Source: Nymphaea colorata (lineage: Eukaryota; Streptophyta; Magnoliopsida; Nymphaeales; Nymphaeaceae). From it: 64,000 bases of DNA. The first letter of the stretch is position 1; each line of letters begins with the position of its first letter. The notes under the pieces are model-generated. The model saw only the letters and a list, made by a program, of their open reading frames with translations, searched no databases and had not been told where the DNA came from. Of this stretch, positions 33,714-46,153 are shown in pieces. Location of the stretch: NCBI RefSeq assembly GCF_008831285.2, contig NC_045138.2, forward strand, positions 17,889,934 through 17,953,933. The letters run 5' to 3'. The position numbers and the translations under genes were made by a program.

Positions 33714-33727
33714 GTCTAGAAGGTTCC
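33714..33727. promoter_or_regulatory. Heat shock element-like site upstream of ELIP
   Basis: The sequence GTCTAGAAGGTTCC fits nTCnnGAAnnTTCn, that is, two complete and one partial alternating GAA/TTC units at 5-base spacing. It lies about 285 bases upstream of the ELIP ATG. ELIP genes are known to respond to heat. Confidence 0.5.
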
Positions 33728-34992
33728 AACGGGGTGAATTACGTGCTACCGCTTTGAAACACACAGCCGCATGGCGTGGACGATGGCACGCTTCCCTCTT
33801 TTTTCCAAAATTTCACATGGAATTAAAATTCACATTATTTAATGAATTTTGAATTGGAACTGAAATTTCAAATTAAAAGTTATTTGAAAGCAATATAAAA
33901 CTGAAAAGTATATATTTGATTTTATTGTAGGACAATAATAAATCCGAGGAAGCATTCCATGTGCTAGCATTGGAGAACATATTCCCATGTTTTACTACAC
34001 CTTGCTAGGGGCCATAATATATATAAATCAGCAGTTCAACCTGCCTATTGCATGTACATCGATGTTGAATCTTATGGTAGTGAGATCTAGATTTGGTTAA
34101 AAATGAGTACAGTCTGGGCCCGAATCCTGGGTTATGATAAGGTGAGATTCATTAAAAGCTGAATCTGACTGGAGTCCAAATTAAGGGTTTACCTAGCTAC
34201 TTATGATCTAAAAACAACAGAGATAGTTTGACATGAGGAACACCAGTGAGTATTTCATGAATCCGTCTCAAAATCGATGCAAAATCATAAAACTCTTAAA
34301 CAATAGAGTAAATGTTTGATGCTTCTATTTTGAAATAAAGTCACGAAACACTCGCAGGGCATTCCTAATTCAAACATACCTTTTGGAATTGAACCTCTAA
34401 GAGTAAAAAATTACAGAGTCTCTCTCTCTCTCTCTGTTACAGCTCATCCTTCGTCTACTGCTGGGTGACTCTGTTGTCCCGTCTGTGCACTCTCTCTCCA
34501 CCTCTCTTATTATGTTTTATTGTACTGTTAACTTGTATATTTCATTTTTCTATTTTGTTTTTGCGGTTTGTTCTTGTAGTTAGAAGACTTCTTGTCCCCA
34601 AATTTTGTTATATATTTCTATTTTATCGACTCTCTTACATGCATTCTGACAGGAGTTCTCTCTCTCTCACTCACATACAATAGGCAGTACTTGTTTTTCA
34701 AGAGAAGTCATCCTTATCCCACCTTTTTGCTTAACTTTCTTTCTCTCATGGCTTGGATTGTCAAAGTGGAAAGAGTGGCTTTGAATAAAAGGACAGGTCA
34801 CATGCAATAGACTTTAGACTGCCCACATCCAAATCCAGTGGCCCAAGCCTGCAAAAAAAGTTTACATTAAAGGAAAATAATCTTTCTGTATTCCTAACTA
34901 GTCGTCATCAAGTCTTTCTTGTTATAGTGATCAATTTAATATGTGCTGGTGCAGACTTTGATATCAAAAGAATAATTACCTTCCCTATTCAG

Positions 34993-35130
34993 AGTTGTTT
35001 GGTAAACATAACATTTTGCAAATGTTTCATGAATCTGCCCTAAAGATTATTGGAGCAGATTCATGAACACATTTTTCTAGTGCTTTATAATATATTCCAA
35101 TGTAAATTCATGGAAAACTACCAAATGCCC
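34993..35130. mobile_element. MITE-like hairpin element A
   Basis: Both ends carry TTTGGTA inward-facing termini. An inner pair, AATGTTTCATGAATCTGC and (reverse complement) AATGTGTTCATGAATCTGC, would fold into a stem. The element has no coding frame and ends a few bases before a related element. Confidence 0.45.
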
Positions 35131-35138
35131 CCCTAGAC

Positions 35139-35278
35139 GGTTTGGTGGGAAGAACATTGTTTGAGTGTTATACGAATCTACCCCAAATATTGAGGTAACA
35201 AATTAAACCATCGTTTCATAAATCTATCTCAATATTAAGACAGATTCATACAACACTCATATAGTGTTCTGATCCAAC
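35139..35278. mobile_element. MITE-like hairpin element B
   Basis: The left arm (GGTTTGGTGGGAAGAACATT, then GAGTGTTATACGAATCT) pairs with the reverse complement of the right arm (GTTGGATCAGAACACTATAT, then GAGTGTTGTATGAATCT) over about 45 bases with few mismatches. The 140 bp length and the absence of a frame fit a MITE. Its arms resemble those of the elements at 34993-35130 and 2771-2880, so they are probably one family. Confidence 0.55.
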
Positions 35279-36155
35279 AAAAGCCTTTTTTTTTTTCTTT
35301 CTAAGTTTATATAGAAGCAACCATAGTTTGATCAGATCAGGTAGGTATAATAAACTTGGATATTTGATGAGTATGATCGGCCATTGAAGCACTAGAACTT
35401 GACAGATTTGTAAGATTTTATATGGGAGACCATCTCCCAGCAGCATTGCACCTAAGAATTTATCTCATGTCAAAAGGTCTATCATTATGATCCTAGATTC
35501 AACTTTAAAGAACATATTCCTAATTGCAAGAAATATTGCTTAATTCTATATTGGCACCGAATCAACCATGTAGATAACATCTGTTTGTAAAAATTAAATC
35601 TTTATATATACTTTTCTTGAGAAAACAGATAAGAAAATCATGTGCTATAGATACTTGTACTTAATTGTTATATTTCACTAGTCATAATCTCGATTAAATA
35701 ATTTAAATCAGCATGTGAATGTCAAAATTGTCAATGAAAATATACTCACTTAATTAAAACCAAGTGACAGATTGACTGATAAATCAAAAATTTATTTCTT
35801 ATTTCACTAAGTGCTAAACAGAAGTTAGAAAAGGAAAAACCTAGAAAGGGGGAGACAAATACATTTGATATGCAAGGTAATCAACTTTCTCTACATGAGA
35901 AAAATATCAGAAAATCGGAGGGAAAACAAATGTAGTGCTGATTGCAGAGGAAAGAAAATATGCGAGGTGTATCAGCTCTCCCATGAACCATCTGAGGGAG
36001 AGAAGCAGAAACCAGATAGGCTAGGGCTCCTGCTGCCACATCAATCTCCACATCTCCATGGCATCTCCCCTGTAAACTTACTCTTGCACCTCTCCTTCTC
36101 AACCCACATGCCATGCACACTCTCTGCTGCAGAGAAGCCAAGTTCACCATCACCA

Positions 36156-37327
36156 TTAAGACAGCCCACCCACCTTCCCAATTGGCCCAACTTGCTCTCC
36201 TTGTGCCCAGACAGAGACCATTTCTGCTATTCTCTCCTCCATATCCACAGAACCCACCTCCTTCATGAATTCTGGTGCACCTCCCTCAACCTTGGCAGTG
36301 GAGGTCTCAGTTGCCAAGAGATTGTCATTTGGGTTGCTCAGAATTGCACCCATTTCTGCTACTTTCTGCAGCAGAGCAGTAGCTGAAGTGTGAGGAGGAG
36401 GGACGCTGAAGAGGTTGGCCATGTGGGCTTCTTGAGGATGATGGTTGTGCTGTGAAGGGTAGATTGTGAAAGATGGGAGGAGGAGAGAGGTTGGTTCGAG
36501 AAGGAGAGAGGAGGTTTCTAGAAGATTGGGCTCTTGATTACTGAGAGATGGGAAGCTGTGGAGAAGGGAAGGTTGGGTTTTGGATGGTAGGGTTGAGGAA
36601 GGTAGTAGGGGCTTCAGTGGTGCTGAGGGCCTTGCATTTTCTTCTGCCAAGGCGTTGCAGAAGGCTCTGTGGGTTATGAAACTGTCCTTCCTGCAGAAAG
36701 AAAACAGAACAAAGACAAATGCAAGGTTGAGAGAGATAAAGAGAGAGAGCTTGTACATGTTGGCGCTTCCATTAATCCATGCACAACAGACAAAATGGCT
36801 CTCAATTTCAGTGAAAACATTTGAGCATAAACAACAAAGAAAAGAAAACAGCAGTATCAAGATATAGGGTTCAATCCATTGCATGGGTATAAGTTTGTAA
36901 CCCGATCTTCTTTTACTTGGAAATGAATATGAAAAATAAGTTGATTACTGTTCGAGTACAAATCATGAAGCATCAAAGGGATACAGGCTCCCGAACATGC
37001 ACGAACATATTAAAGTGTACATATTCAATTCTGAGATCTAGAAAACGAAATCAGCAGGCAAAGCAGCAAATCAGATCCTTCATCGACGTCTAGAATTTTT
37101 AAATGAACATATAAAAAGAAACCAGCAAGCGGAGTCATGCATAAAAGACAGATAAGTACGTGCACTATACGGATCTACCTCCAAAACAAATATGTTCATG
37201 TAAACTAATAACTTGCTTGTTTGATCAGCAGCTCTGCTCTAGAAAGAAACTATTATGGGCATCAAAGACAAAAAAGAAGAGAGGAAAAAGATTGTTGGAT
37301 GGTCTTCGCTCTGTGTGTGTGTGTGTC

Positions 37328-37367
<40 letters not shown>

Positions 37368-38198
37368 AGAGAGAGATGAAAGGTTCATTTATGAGAAACA
37401 GGATAAAGAGAAGGACAGAAGTAAAAATTCAGAGGTTAGAGAGAAAAAAAACCATTAAATGCATCTTAAATTCCCCACGGACACTCTTCAATCTTTATGA
37501 AAAACAATTAGAAATTTTTCTACAGAGAGCAACCCATGGGAGTACCTAGAGAAAACAGTGCCACAATCACATCTATACTCCCTTTTCGCGCATGCCTTGA
37601 TATGAGCCTTCCAGTCAGACTGCACTGCGTATCTCTTTGAACATTTCTCACACTTCCACTTCCTCTCCCCATGCTTCCTGCAAAAATGCTTCTTGATTCC
37701 TGTGAGGTCACCCAGAGCCCTTGATGGCTCATGGTGGACGCAACATGGCTCTGGGCAAACATAGACTTTCTTCCTAATCTCTTGCCCTGTCCTCTGCCTT
37801 AGCTTCCATGGCAGATTGTGGCCTCTTCTGTGGAGCTGCAGATTCTGGTCTCTCTGGAACCCCTTGTTGCAAATCTCACATATGAATCTATTGGTAGCCA
37901 TGAGAGTCTTTGGAGATAGAGCAATGACTTCTGCATCAGGATCTGCACAGGCCCACAGAGTGGACAAAAGGTGAGAAGTTTAGACATATGATAGCTTTGG
38001 AACCGAACAAAAATAGATTTTAAATTCGAACCAACCGGGATTCCCAGGAAGATTTCTTCTCCTCTTCATAGGCTGTTGACGGGAGAGAAGAGGAGCGAAG
38101 GCTGTGAAAATGGGAGTCCGGGCTCCCACGTGGAATTCTTCTCTGCCTTTATTGCTAGAAGAAGATACGCTGGCCTCTTCAGAAATTGAACTGGACAT
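36156..38198 (-). CDS. INDETERMINATE-domain C2H2 zinc-finger transcription factor
   Basis: Nuclear DNA-binding protein of the plant IDD family, whose members control root patterning, flowering, gravitropism, and sugar and gibberellin responses, often with GRAS partners. Exons (minus strand): 38036-38198, 37546-37942, 36156-36690; 1095 nt, 364 residues. A basic NLS (KRRRNLPGNPDPDAEVIALS, 45-64) opens the ID domain. Four fingers follow: ZF1 C2H2 (C76, C79, H92, H96), ZF2 C2H2 (C117, C122, H140, H145), ZF3 C2HC (C152, C155, H168, C172) and ZF4 C2HC (C179, C181, H194, C198). Introns fall just before DPDAEV and within the FSR of ZF4. The SATALLQKVAEMGA motif (288-301) typical of canonical IDDs is present. 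The C-terminal TRDFLG/LDFLG motif is not seen, and the protein is shorter than most IDDs. The exact subgroup is not assigned; the ZF3/ZF4 sequence argues against the IDD14-16 clade. Confidence 0.92.
37311..37376. repeat. (GT)n(GA)n compound microsatellite in IDD intron 2
   Basis: A GT run of about 16 bases changes into a GA-rich run of about 49 bases. It lies in the 855 bp intron between exons 37546-37942 and 36156-36690. Confidence 0.9.
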
Positions 38199-39683
38199 GG
38201 CGGTGGAGGGAGAGAGTTATACAATTCAGATTCTAGTTTGAGGAATGGAGAGAGATATACAACTAAAACTGTAGTTTTTGAAGCATTTAGCAGCAGCCTT
38301 CTTTCTTTTTTGTCTTTTTGGAGCTCAAATCCCCACCCATCAACGACAGTAAGATTTCTGAGGCCAGAAAGGCTTCATTTTCTTTCCCTCCCTGTTCTAC
38401 TTTCACACTCTGATAGTTTTCCAGTAGTCCAAGAACATTATTCCTTCAAAAGAACAGAAAGGGAATCGGATCCCGTGAAGGGGATTATGATGAGCGATTC
38501 TCAGCAAGCGTCGTTATCCAACTCTGCCGTGCTTGTCTAAGACTACGATGGCCTGACCTGTAATCATGAATACCATCATTTCTCTGTACATAAAACGGCG
38601 TCTCTGATGAAAAAGTATATCTACATGTCATGAATTCACTCTCTTTTGGAACAGTGAGCTCGAAGAGAGCCTTGGGTCTCTTTCTAGAGATGGAAAACAC
38701 AGAAACAGTAAATCGGTAGTGAAGAAAATGTGCTACTCTTAGAAGCAAGATGTGAGTAATGTGATGAATGATGATTATGATTGAAGACAGAGATCTCGTT
38801 CGAGAGCCACTTCGACAATGTTCCAGATTAGCGAAAGGAGAGGAGATAAAAAGGAAACGCCCACAAGGAAAAAGGAGAAGCAGTAGAGCAGAAAGCAGCA
38901 GCCTGTCATACCCAAGAGAGGAATCATTCAGACTGATACCATCTTTTTCTCCTTGAAGAAAATTTCATTTATGGCGCTAACATTTTGTCCACACTCTGAA
39001 ATAGGTACCCCAAAATTTTCTAATTTCAATAATTCGTGCCTCAGTTTCCAGACATTTGTCAGATAGACGAGTCTCTTGTTTTGGGACATGCAGCCTTTTC
39101 ATGGGTTCTGATACAGCGGAGCTAGACTAGTTTCCACCTAACAGGTGAAGCTGTTATTTTCATTCTGGTTCAATTTAACCAATACATGGTCTGAATTAAA
39201 GAGACAACTGTTTGACAAATTGAAGAAAACCAGAGGCTCCTAACAAAACTTAGAAGTGTGAATGTCTTATGTGGATTTAGGTAGATCTTGAAATGTAGTA
39301 GAAATCTTTACGACAGTGGAGTGGAGCCAGAAATTTTTTGTTGAGGGGCACTGACGGGTCTTTTGCTTAGTAAAAGTGTTTGCAGGACATTGAGGAAGGC
39401 CTGGTGTGGGCACCACATGTGGGTGGACTCAGGTCCAGCTCAGTCGTAATAAATTTTTTTAAGGACTTGCGTGGGCAGTGGCCCACACCAGTACTAGTGC
39501 TGGGGAAAGAAATTGGCACCAAAGGGCTCTTCATTTGAGAGAAAATTAGTTGGAAGGCTTATGTAGTTGTACCTTGAATGATCTTTGTTAAAGTTAGCAG
39601 CATCACTGCTCCTCTACTTTTCAATAACGTGTATGATTGATTCATTGATTGTCTAACGGTTACACACGCCTCTCTTAGTTGCA

Positions 39684-39740
39684 TCTCTCTCTCTCTCTCT
39701 CTTTCTCTGTGTGTGTGTGTGTGCGTGCGTGTGTGTGTGT
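39684..39740. repeat. (CT)n(GT)n compound microsatellite
   Basis: A CT run passes into a GT run interrupted by GC steps (GTGCGTGCGT). It lies in the spacer upstream of the IDD gene. Confidence 0.9.
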
Positions 39741-41707
39741 AGGCTTTCTTTCACAGTTAGTATTGTTACCGACCAGCTTAATCAAGTATAAGACACTTAC
39801 AGTACAAAGACTAGCTGGTTAATAAAATAAAATCACGTCTAAGTTATCTTTTCAAATTTAAACTGTCAAATATACTCTGTCCTTGTGTCTGCTGGTTATC
39901 CCCTCTTTTCTTTTCGTTTCTCTTTTTAAGAAATTGGCGGCAGCTTTTTATGACAGGTAAAACTCAAGGTGTTTCTTGGTGGGCACCTCTGGTATAGTAG
40001 TTAAGTACAATAATTAAACCTTTTTTTCCTTCCTTTGGCAGCAGCAATAATAGTTTGGTGGGAGTTATGGGCAAAAGACACAAGAAACCCACGCCTGCAC
40101 TTCCTGCTTTTTCCTTCTGTTAACTCTCTGTTGTGCTCTTCTTTGTCTCTGCTTTCTGATCCGATGCATATGCTTGCAGGCAGAAAGGGTAGAAACTTAA
40201 CCCCACCATTGGTAGCAATACTAGAGCTCTACCACTTTTCCTTTTCCACCTCTTTCTACAGCGGTATTGTGAAAACCAGAAATTGAGCAGAATTGGCCAA
40301 TTGCTGATTCACTTGTTTAGTTTATGAAACAGTATAGAATGCTGCTAAATTTGTTCTCAAAAAGCAAATATCAATATATAACTAATTGAAAACAAGATAA
40401 GAACTCAAAATATTTTGAAGATAATAAAACCAATAAAATACGACAAGCACCTTAGAATGGCCGGCGAATCGAACTAATCTGCTGCCAATATGAGTTCGAG
40501 TCGACAATTCATCGTTTTTACACCACTGAGTCAGAGGATGGGGCTGCGCAGAGTTTCCAATCCGTATATCCATGGCATTTTGGCGCCAATTTGGATGCTT
40601 GGTTATCTTAAAACAGGGCTGGTGTGGCCAGTTGCTTATACAGACCAACAAAAAAAATGCTTATTTTGATATTGATATTTCAGAATAATTTTCTCGTTTT
40701 CATCTTGATGCCTCTTAAAATTTTAAAAATTTTATAGCTAGAAATTTCTTAACCATATTTTTTGCTCCGCCCAGGTCTCAAAAGTTTATTTTATTTGTTT
40801 TCTTTAAAGTCTTGAAATTTGAATGCCACGAAAGAAGAGTAGTGATAGCTGTATTAAACTCAACAAGATTTTTTCTGCAGGCTGTCAATTGAAAAGAATA
40901 TTATATAATTTTTCTAAAATAAAAACTTATAAAAGGAGACACTTTCTATTCTAATTCTATCTTTTTGACATATATTTTGCTATGGAAGAAAGAAATAGTT
41001 TACTGGATCACATACTGATCTGAATATAGTTAAAGCTTACGGTAATGCTCATGGAGCTCATATTTCCCGGACATACACATATGTCTATCTTGGAGTCCAC
41101 CTTTTTCGTAGTCACACACGATCAGCTAAATACCATTTGATTATGGGAATATTTGTTAGAGGATTGTGTATGACTTGATCTAGCTACCTCTTCCCATTTA
41201 TTTAGAGTTCTTGCTCAAATGATTTCATTAATGATCTATTTTTTCTGATCTATTTTGGCTTTGCTTGTTTGTTTTGATTTACACCAAGATCCCCTTCTCT
41301 CTGCTTAACTCTTCTTCCTCTTCCACATCTTCTTGTCAACCCAAAGCTATGTTGTCACTGCCAATTAGGAAATTAAGCAATAAAGAGAGCTTGCGTACAT
41401 TGAATGCTTAATTAAATGGCAAACATTTGAAACGACACGATCTATGGAAGAGCCTCACAAGAAACAAGAAACAAAACCAGAATTCTCCTCAACCAACAGC
41501 TCTATCTGTAAATAAACACTTGTACAGCAAAACATTATCTTACATTTTTAGTCAGACCTGTTCTTTTTAAGAAACCAGCAATTTTTGCGACTATGATTAT
41601 CTATTCAACCTTTCATGATTCATTTCCTTGACCAGAGATCCAAATTCAGGTAGAATCCCAATATAAGCAGCCCTTGGTCAAAGAAAACACACAAGCACTC
41701 ACGTATG

Positions 41708-41716
<9 letters not shown>

Positions 41717-41783
<67 letters not shown>
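41717..41783. repeat. Long (TA)n tract
   Basis: A pure TA run of about 67 bases, preceded by a short GT run. Such tracts can fold on themselves and are prone to length change. Confidence 0.95.
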
Positions 41784-41786
<3 letters not shown>

Positions 41787-43179
41787 ATCTGATGCTGTGA
41801 GATGGATATAATTTTAAAATTTATGATTGACATCAGTGACAGTTTATGGTGCAACATTTGGTTTATAGTGGTTTTTCATCATTGCTTCTAAATGATGATT
41901 TTGGCTATCTAGAGTCACTCATACATTTAACTGGGGCTGTCCATCTAAAGCAGATGGATGGTTGAGAGTAAAATAAAGACAAAAATGTGTGAACTATTTA
42001 GACTAAATGATAAAATGTCTATCATCTCTTTTATCTTTGTTTTCTTTTTTTAATTTACCATCATAATGGATTGAATGGTCTTAATTAATTGACTGGGTAA
42101 ATCTAAAAAGTCAAAGTCACCATTCAATTTTCCAATATATTTATCATCTGCTTCTCATCGACATCACTAATCTCTAATTGCATAAGTCGTACCGAGGAAA
42201 ATTTAGGAGCTTGGTCTGAACATTCTTTCAAGTGTCGAGCAGAAACTTTTGAAAAACTTGGGTAGTGGAGATTGAACTGACCAACATGGACCAAGCGTCA
42301 AACAAGTTCACGGGATCAAAAAGTGCAGCATCAACTTCCCCACCATTCCCGCCACTCTGGTAGTAACATGAATTCGTGGGGCTGCCAAGTTCGACTTTTT
42401 CGAAAATTTAGCCTGAAAATATACTTCGAACTGAGTTCATGACCAACAGACCCCACACCAGCACAGACCAATACAGCAAATAGCACAGCAGATCGAAGCA
42501 ATGAAGAAAACTTTTCCTTCCACAGATCCACCTCTCATTGGCCAAGTTTGTCGCCTAACATGTGAGTCTCTGACGCAGTGAATAGGATTTTCAATCCGCA
42601 ATCAAGCAATTCGAAGAGGAAGCCAGGAAGAAAGAGAAATTGGAGGAAGAAAGAGCTTGCGCTAAGGAATCAAAACTAAGGAAATTGAAAACGAACAGCA
42701 AACTAATAATCAAACCCCAAAGGGTAGCCAAGAACAGGCCAATTTGTACCATAACAAGTGAATATCTCATCTATTTAAGATAAAATACCCTAAAAGGGAA
42801 GAAATAACAAAAGAATAATGATACATAATCACACAACGTAGTTATCCACTAATCAATAATTACTTTAAAGTAAATAACACTTCGATTAAAAACAAAATCT
42901 CAAAGGGTATACACCTTATATTTTCATCAAATGCCCATTACCCCATTGCGTTTTATATGTCGACAAAAAATCCAGAAGAAGAATATTTGGATCCAAAAAA
43001 ATCCATTAGAACTCAATAATGCTTCCTCTTGCGCCTCAAACTCATGAAATGATCTCCAGTCCAGAGGAGTAACATCCGAGAAGCCGAAGTCTTCCCCTAC
43101 TTCTGCCCCCAGGATTTAGGACTTGTTTCGAGACCTGAGTGGCAGCATCACTATCATTTGCAGTTTAGTAGAGTAGCAC

Positions 43180-43248
43180 CCACGAGAATCGAACTAACAA
43201 CATGTCGTTCATATGTCACCAGCCCGATCAACTATGCTGCTCCCATTG
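43180..43248 (-). mobile_element. tRNA-like SINE head (putative)
   Basis: Read on the minus strand, this begins GGGAGCAGCATAGTTGATCG, resembling a Pol III A box, and has AGTTCGATTCT about 45 bases later, resembling a B box, followed by CGTGGGTGC. That spacing and order fit tRNA-derived plant SINEs. It lacks a foldable tRNA cloverleaf, so it is not called a tRNA gene. The body would extend toward lower coordinates; its end and target site duplication were not found. Confidence 0.45.
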
Positions 43249-44548
43249 AGGTTATCTATAGTTCAAAGGAGTCAACGTCAGGCTATGCATGCATTTCCTT
43301 GGTGGGCCGTGAAAGACTCGGTACCAGTCAGCTCACATAAGGTTCATCTTCCGAGGGGTCTCCACATAATAAAGATTGAGGAGAAAAACTAAGCAACGTG
43401 GTGACCCTACAGAGAGTGGATATTCCTTCCCAGTTGAAAATTAAGGTGCTTGGACCCCAAAGTCTACCCAATAATGTGAAGCATGATGTTGCTTGTCTCA
43501 AACTTCTTGCTTTATGCTTTTCATCTTTTATTCAACTGATTGTCCCCTGAATGTGAAGCAGATGACTACTTTGCGTCGTGGAAAAGCTCTCATTGATATT
43601 GCAACATCTCATGTGTAAGGACGACTGGAGAAGCGACCTAGAATGAACATCATAAGTGGCAGTGGAGCCAAGGAGGCCCCATCTAGATTTTGGAAAGAAA
43701 AAATTACATGTTATAAGTTTCAAGAGAATTTAATTTGGCTCCTGTAAAAGTTTTGAAAAACATAATGGGCCCCTGTGGAAAATTTTCAGAAAACCTTAAA
43801 AAATTTTTGAAGCAGTCTGAGAGCCAATGATAAAAACAGTTGTCCTCAGAGAGTCAGAGCTAATATTATTGATAAGTGACACTATATATATATATATATA
43901 TAAGCGATTGATAAATGTCAAACCACTTGGGTAAGAGACAAAAACCGGAACTATTAAATTTCTGTTAAAAAGTATTTTAAACAACATGTGACCACCTAAT
44001 GTTTTTATAAACACTATTTATTATTTTAAAAATAAATCTTGCTACTATCAAAATTTTGATGTTATAAGAGCATTCATATTTATAAGGCTTGATTGCAAAA
44101 AAAAAAAAAAAAGTTTTAGTATTTAATTTTAATGGATCTAGTTTTTTGTCTCATATTTATAAGGTTAGATTGCAAAAGAAATGTTTAATTATGTTCGTGT
44201 ATTATGATAGATGAATTGCGAACGTAACAGGTGAACTTATTGTGTGATTAGACGGCAGTTGTCTATGAAACAAAACGTGGGGAATTTATTGCCCGATACC
44301 CAAAATCAAAATCACCCAACCTTGCCTCTAGGCGCTTTCAGTTCCATTTATAAGTGTAACTGTAAAGTTAACGTGAAATTGAATGAAGAGTTCATGAAAA
44401 TCAGTTGCTTAAATATAAATATACAAACCAAGAAAGGGAAGATCGATATGTTTAAAATCTTTACAAAATCACAGCTACGTGTCAAATTTTTTGTAATTTT
44501 CTTTTAACATTATATGTACTTTTGCATTCTTCCGTAAACATGGAATAG

Positions 44549-44551
<3 letters not shown>

Positions 44552-44591
<40 letters not shown>

Positions 44592-44660
44592 AGAAGATAG
44601 TGGAAAGATCAAGGTTCTGAACAACTGTACCGGCGTCGAGTATCAGTCATATGGCGTATT

Positions 44661-44701
<41 letters not shown>
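44552..44701. repeat. Paired (AT)n tracts with a 74-bp spacer
   Basis: Two pure AT runs of 38 bases each (44552-44589 and 44664-44701) flank 74 bases of ordinary sequence. Each tract can self-pair, and the two can pair with each other. Confidence 0.9.
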
Positions 44702-44703
<2 letters not shown>

Positions 44704-46153
44704 GTTCCATTTGGAACCTTATTGCCCTTTTTTCCAGAAATTTTACGAAGTCAAAATTAATTTAAAATATTTAAATTAATTTATTAATTTAAAAATAAAA
44801 ACTTGCATTGACCTTGCATCAGGATACGCTCCAACATGGAGCAGTACCGGCAACACAGTCACTCTTTTACTCGACTACACAATCATCATTTTTTATTAAA
44901 TCGGCCGCGATGTATTTGTATAATGAAAATATATACATAATAAAAAAAGTACAAGTTCATATACACGTGACGTTTTTTTAGCATATAAATATGTCTAAAG
45001 TTTAATAATTAATCCTTCTTCTTTTTTCAGCTTACAAAGCTCATCTATGTCCGCCAAGCATAAGTTTTATGTTGATTTGTATAGTTTTGAACATAAGAAA
45101 CGCATGAATAAAATTAGTTTTTCTAACACGAGTGCAAAAATATGTAAATGAACATATACTCATATGTGTGCGCACGCGACACTTTGGCCATCCGAATATT
45201 CAGCTTTCTGGTGGTGGTTCAATTTTTTTTTTAATGGAGTTAAAATGGTTTCATTCAAATCTCGACACATACATTATCAGAATTTTCAATTTTGTAAAAG
45301 TGAAAAGATCACAAAGTTTAGATAACATTTTATGAGAATTCAGAAATTAACGGTTTAGAGTTAGTAAAACTAGTTTGTGAATTGCGCATCCAAAAATCAT
45401 GATTTTTTTATAGTCACACATTTTCAAACATTGCAAATTGGATCTGCACGTCGCAAGGCGTATCTGCCCACTATGTATCAGCCTGAATCAGCTAACAATA
45501 ATTTTCTAAAATTTTTCTTAATAAATTATTGCTTTTAGAAATTTTAATAATAAATTATTATTATTTCTAAAGGAAACTGCTGCGTTTGATGTAAGTTGAA
45601 GCAGCGGTTAACCAGTCCGCATCAGCCGATAAAGAAAAGAAGCCACGTCGGGCCCTTTTAATAATGCGCATCAGCTGATATGAGCCCAGTATCCAAAGCT
45701 TTTGAAAGATCATAACAATCTGATGTATAAGTAAAACAGTCCCAACTTTCTCACAGCTTTAAAATCTAATCTAGATATTGGATTTTTATGATTTTATGTC
45801 TATATTTTCATCATTTTCATATGTTTGCATCTGTTCATCGGATTAGATTTATGAAAAACTTAAAATATTTGAAGGCATATTTATACTCTCTCTCTCTCTC
45901 TGCTGTTAGAGCTTATAAGACCACAAAATAGAATAAGGCTGAATACAGAAAAATAATAGACTTGAGAGCAGCTCTTATTCAACATTTTTACCATTTGTAT
46001 TCAACAAAAAGAAAAATTATGCACTAACCTTTTGCAGCCAATTTACATAACACAAAGAATGAACAGATATTTTCTGTTGTTTTATATATATTTACAGCAC
46101 CCGACGCTTCAGAAACGCTTAGATGGAATAAGGGGAACAAGACCAAAAGCAAC

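Larger units (their letters stand above)
33436..36155. other. Spacer between ELIP 5' end and IDD 3' end
   Basis: The left 350 bases are the ELIP promoter, described separately. The rest is AT-rich with two MITE-like inverted elements (34993-35130 and 35139-35278) and a short CT run near 34421-34436. The last few hundred bases before 36156 should include the IDD 3' UTR. No coding frame with recognisable similarity was seen. Confidence 0.55.
38199..46153. other. Long spacer between IDD 5' end and dymeclin 3' end
   Basis: About 8 kb without a credible gene. The left few hundred bases are the IDD leader and promoter. The rest is AT-rich with microsatellites at 39684-39740 (CT/GT), 41717-41783 (TA), 43883-43902 (AT), 44552-44589 and 44664-44701 (AT), and a tRNA-like SINE head near 43180-43248. 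The right end next to 46154 should include the dymeclin 3' UTR. All open frames are short and unlike known proteins. Confidence 0.6.

Noticed and set aside
35881-36156. 91-codon minus-strand frame immediately downstream of the IDD stop, as a possible frameshifted C-terminus
   Set aside because: Its translation lacks the TRDFLG/LDFLG motif and shows no IDD-like sequence, so a frameshift is not supported.
40455-40520. tRNA-like words (GAATCGAAC and GAGTTCGAGTC)
   Set aside because: Box spacing is wrong and no cloverleaf can be drawn.
42331-42531. Minus-strand frame of 66 codons with a hydrophobic start
   Set aside because: Looks signal-peptide-like, but there is no recognised mature part, no partner exon and no family match.
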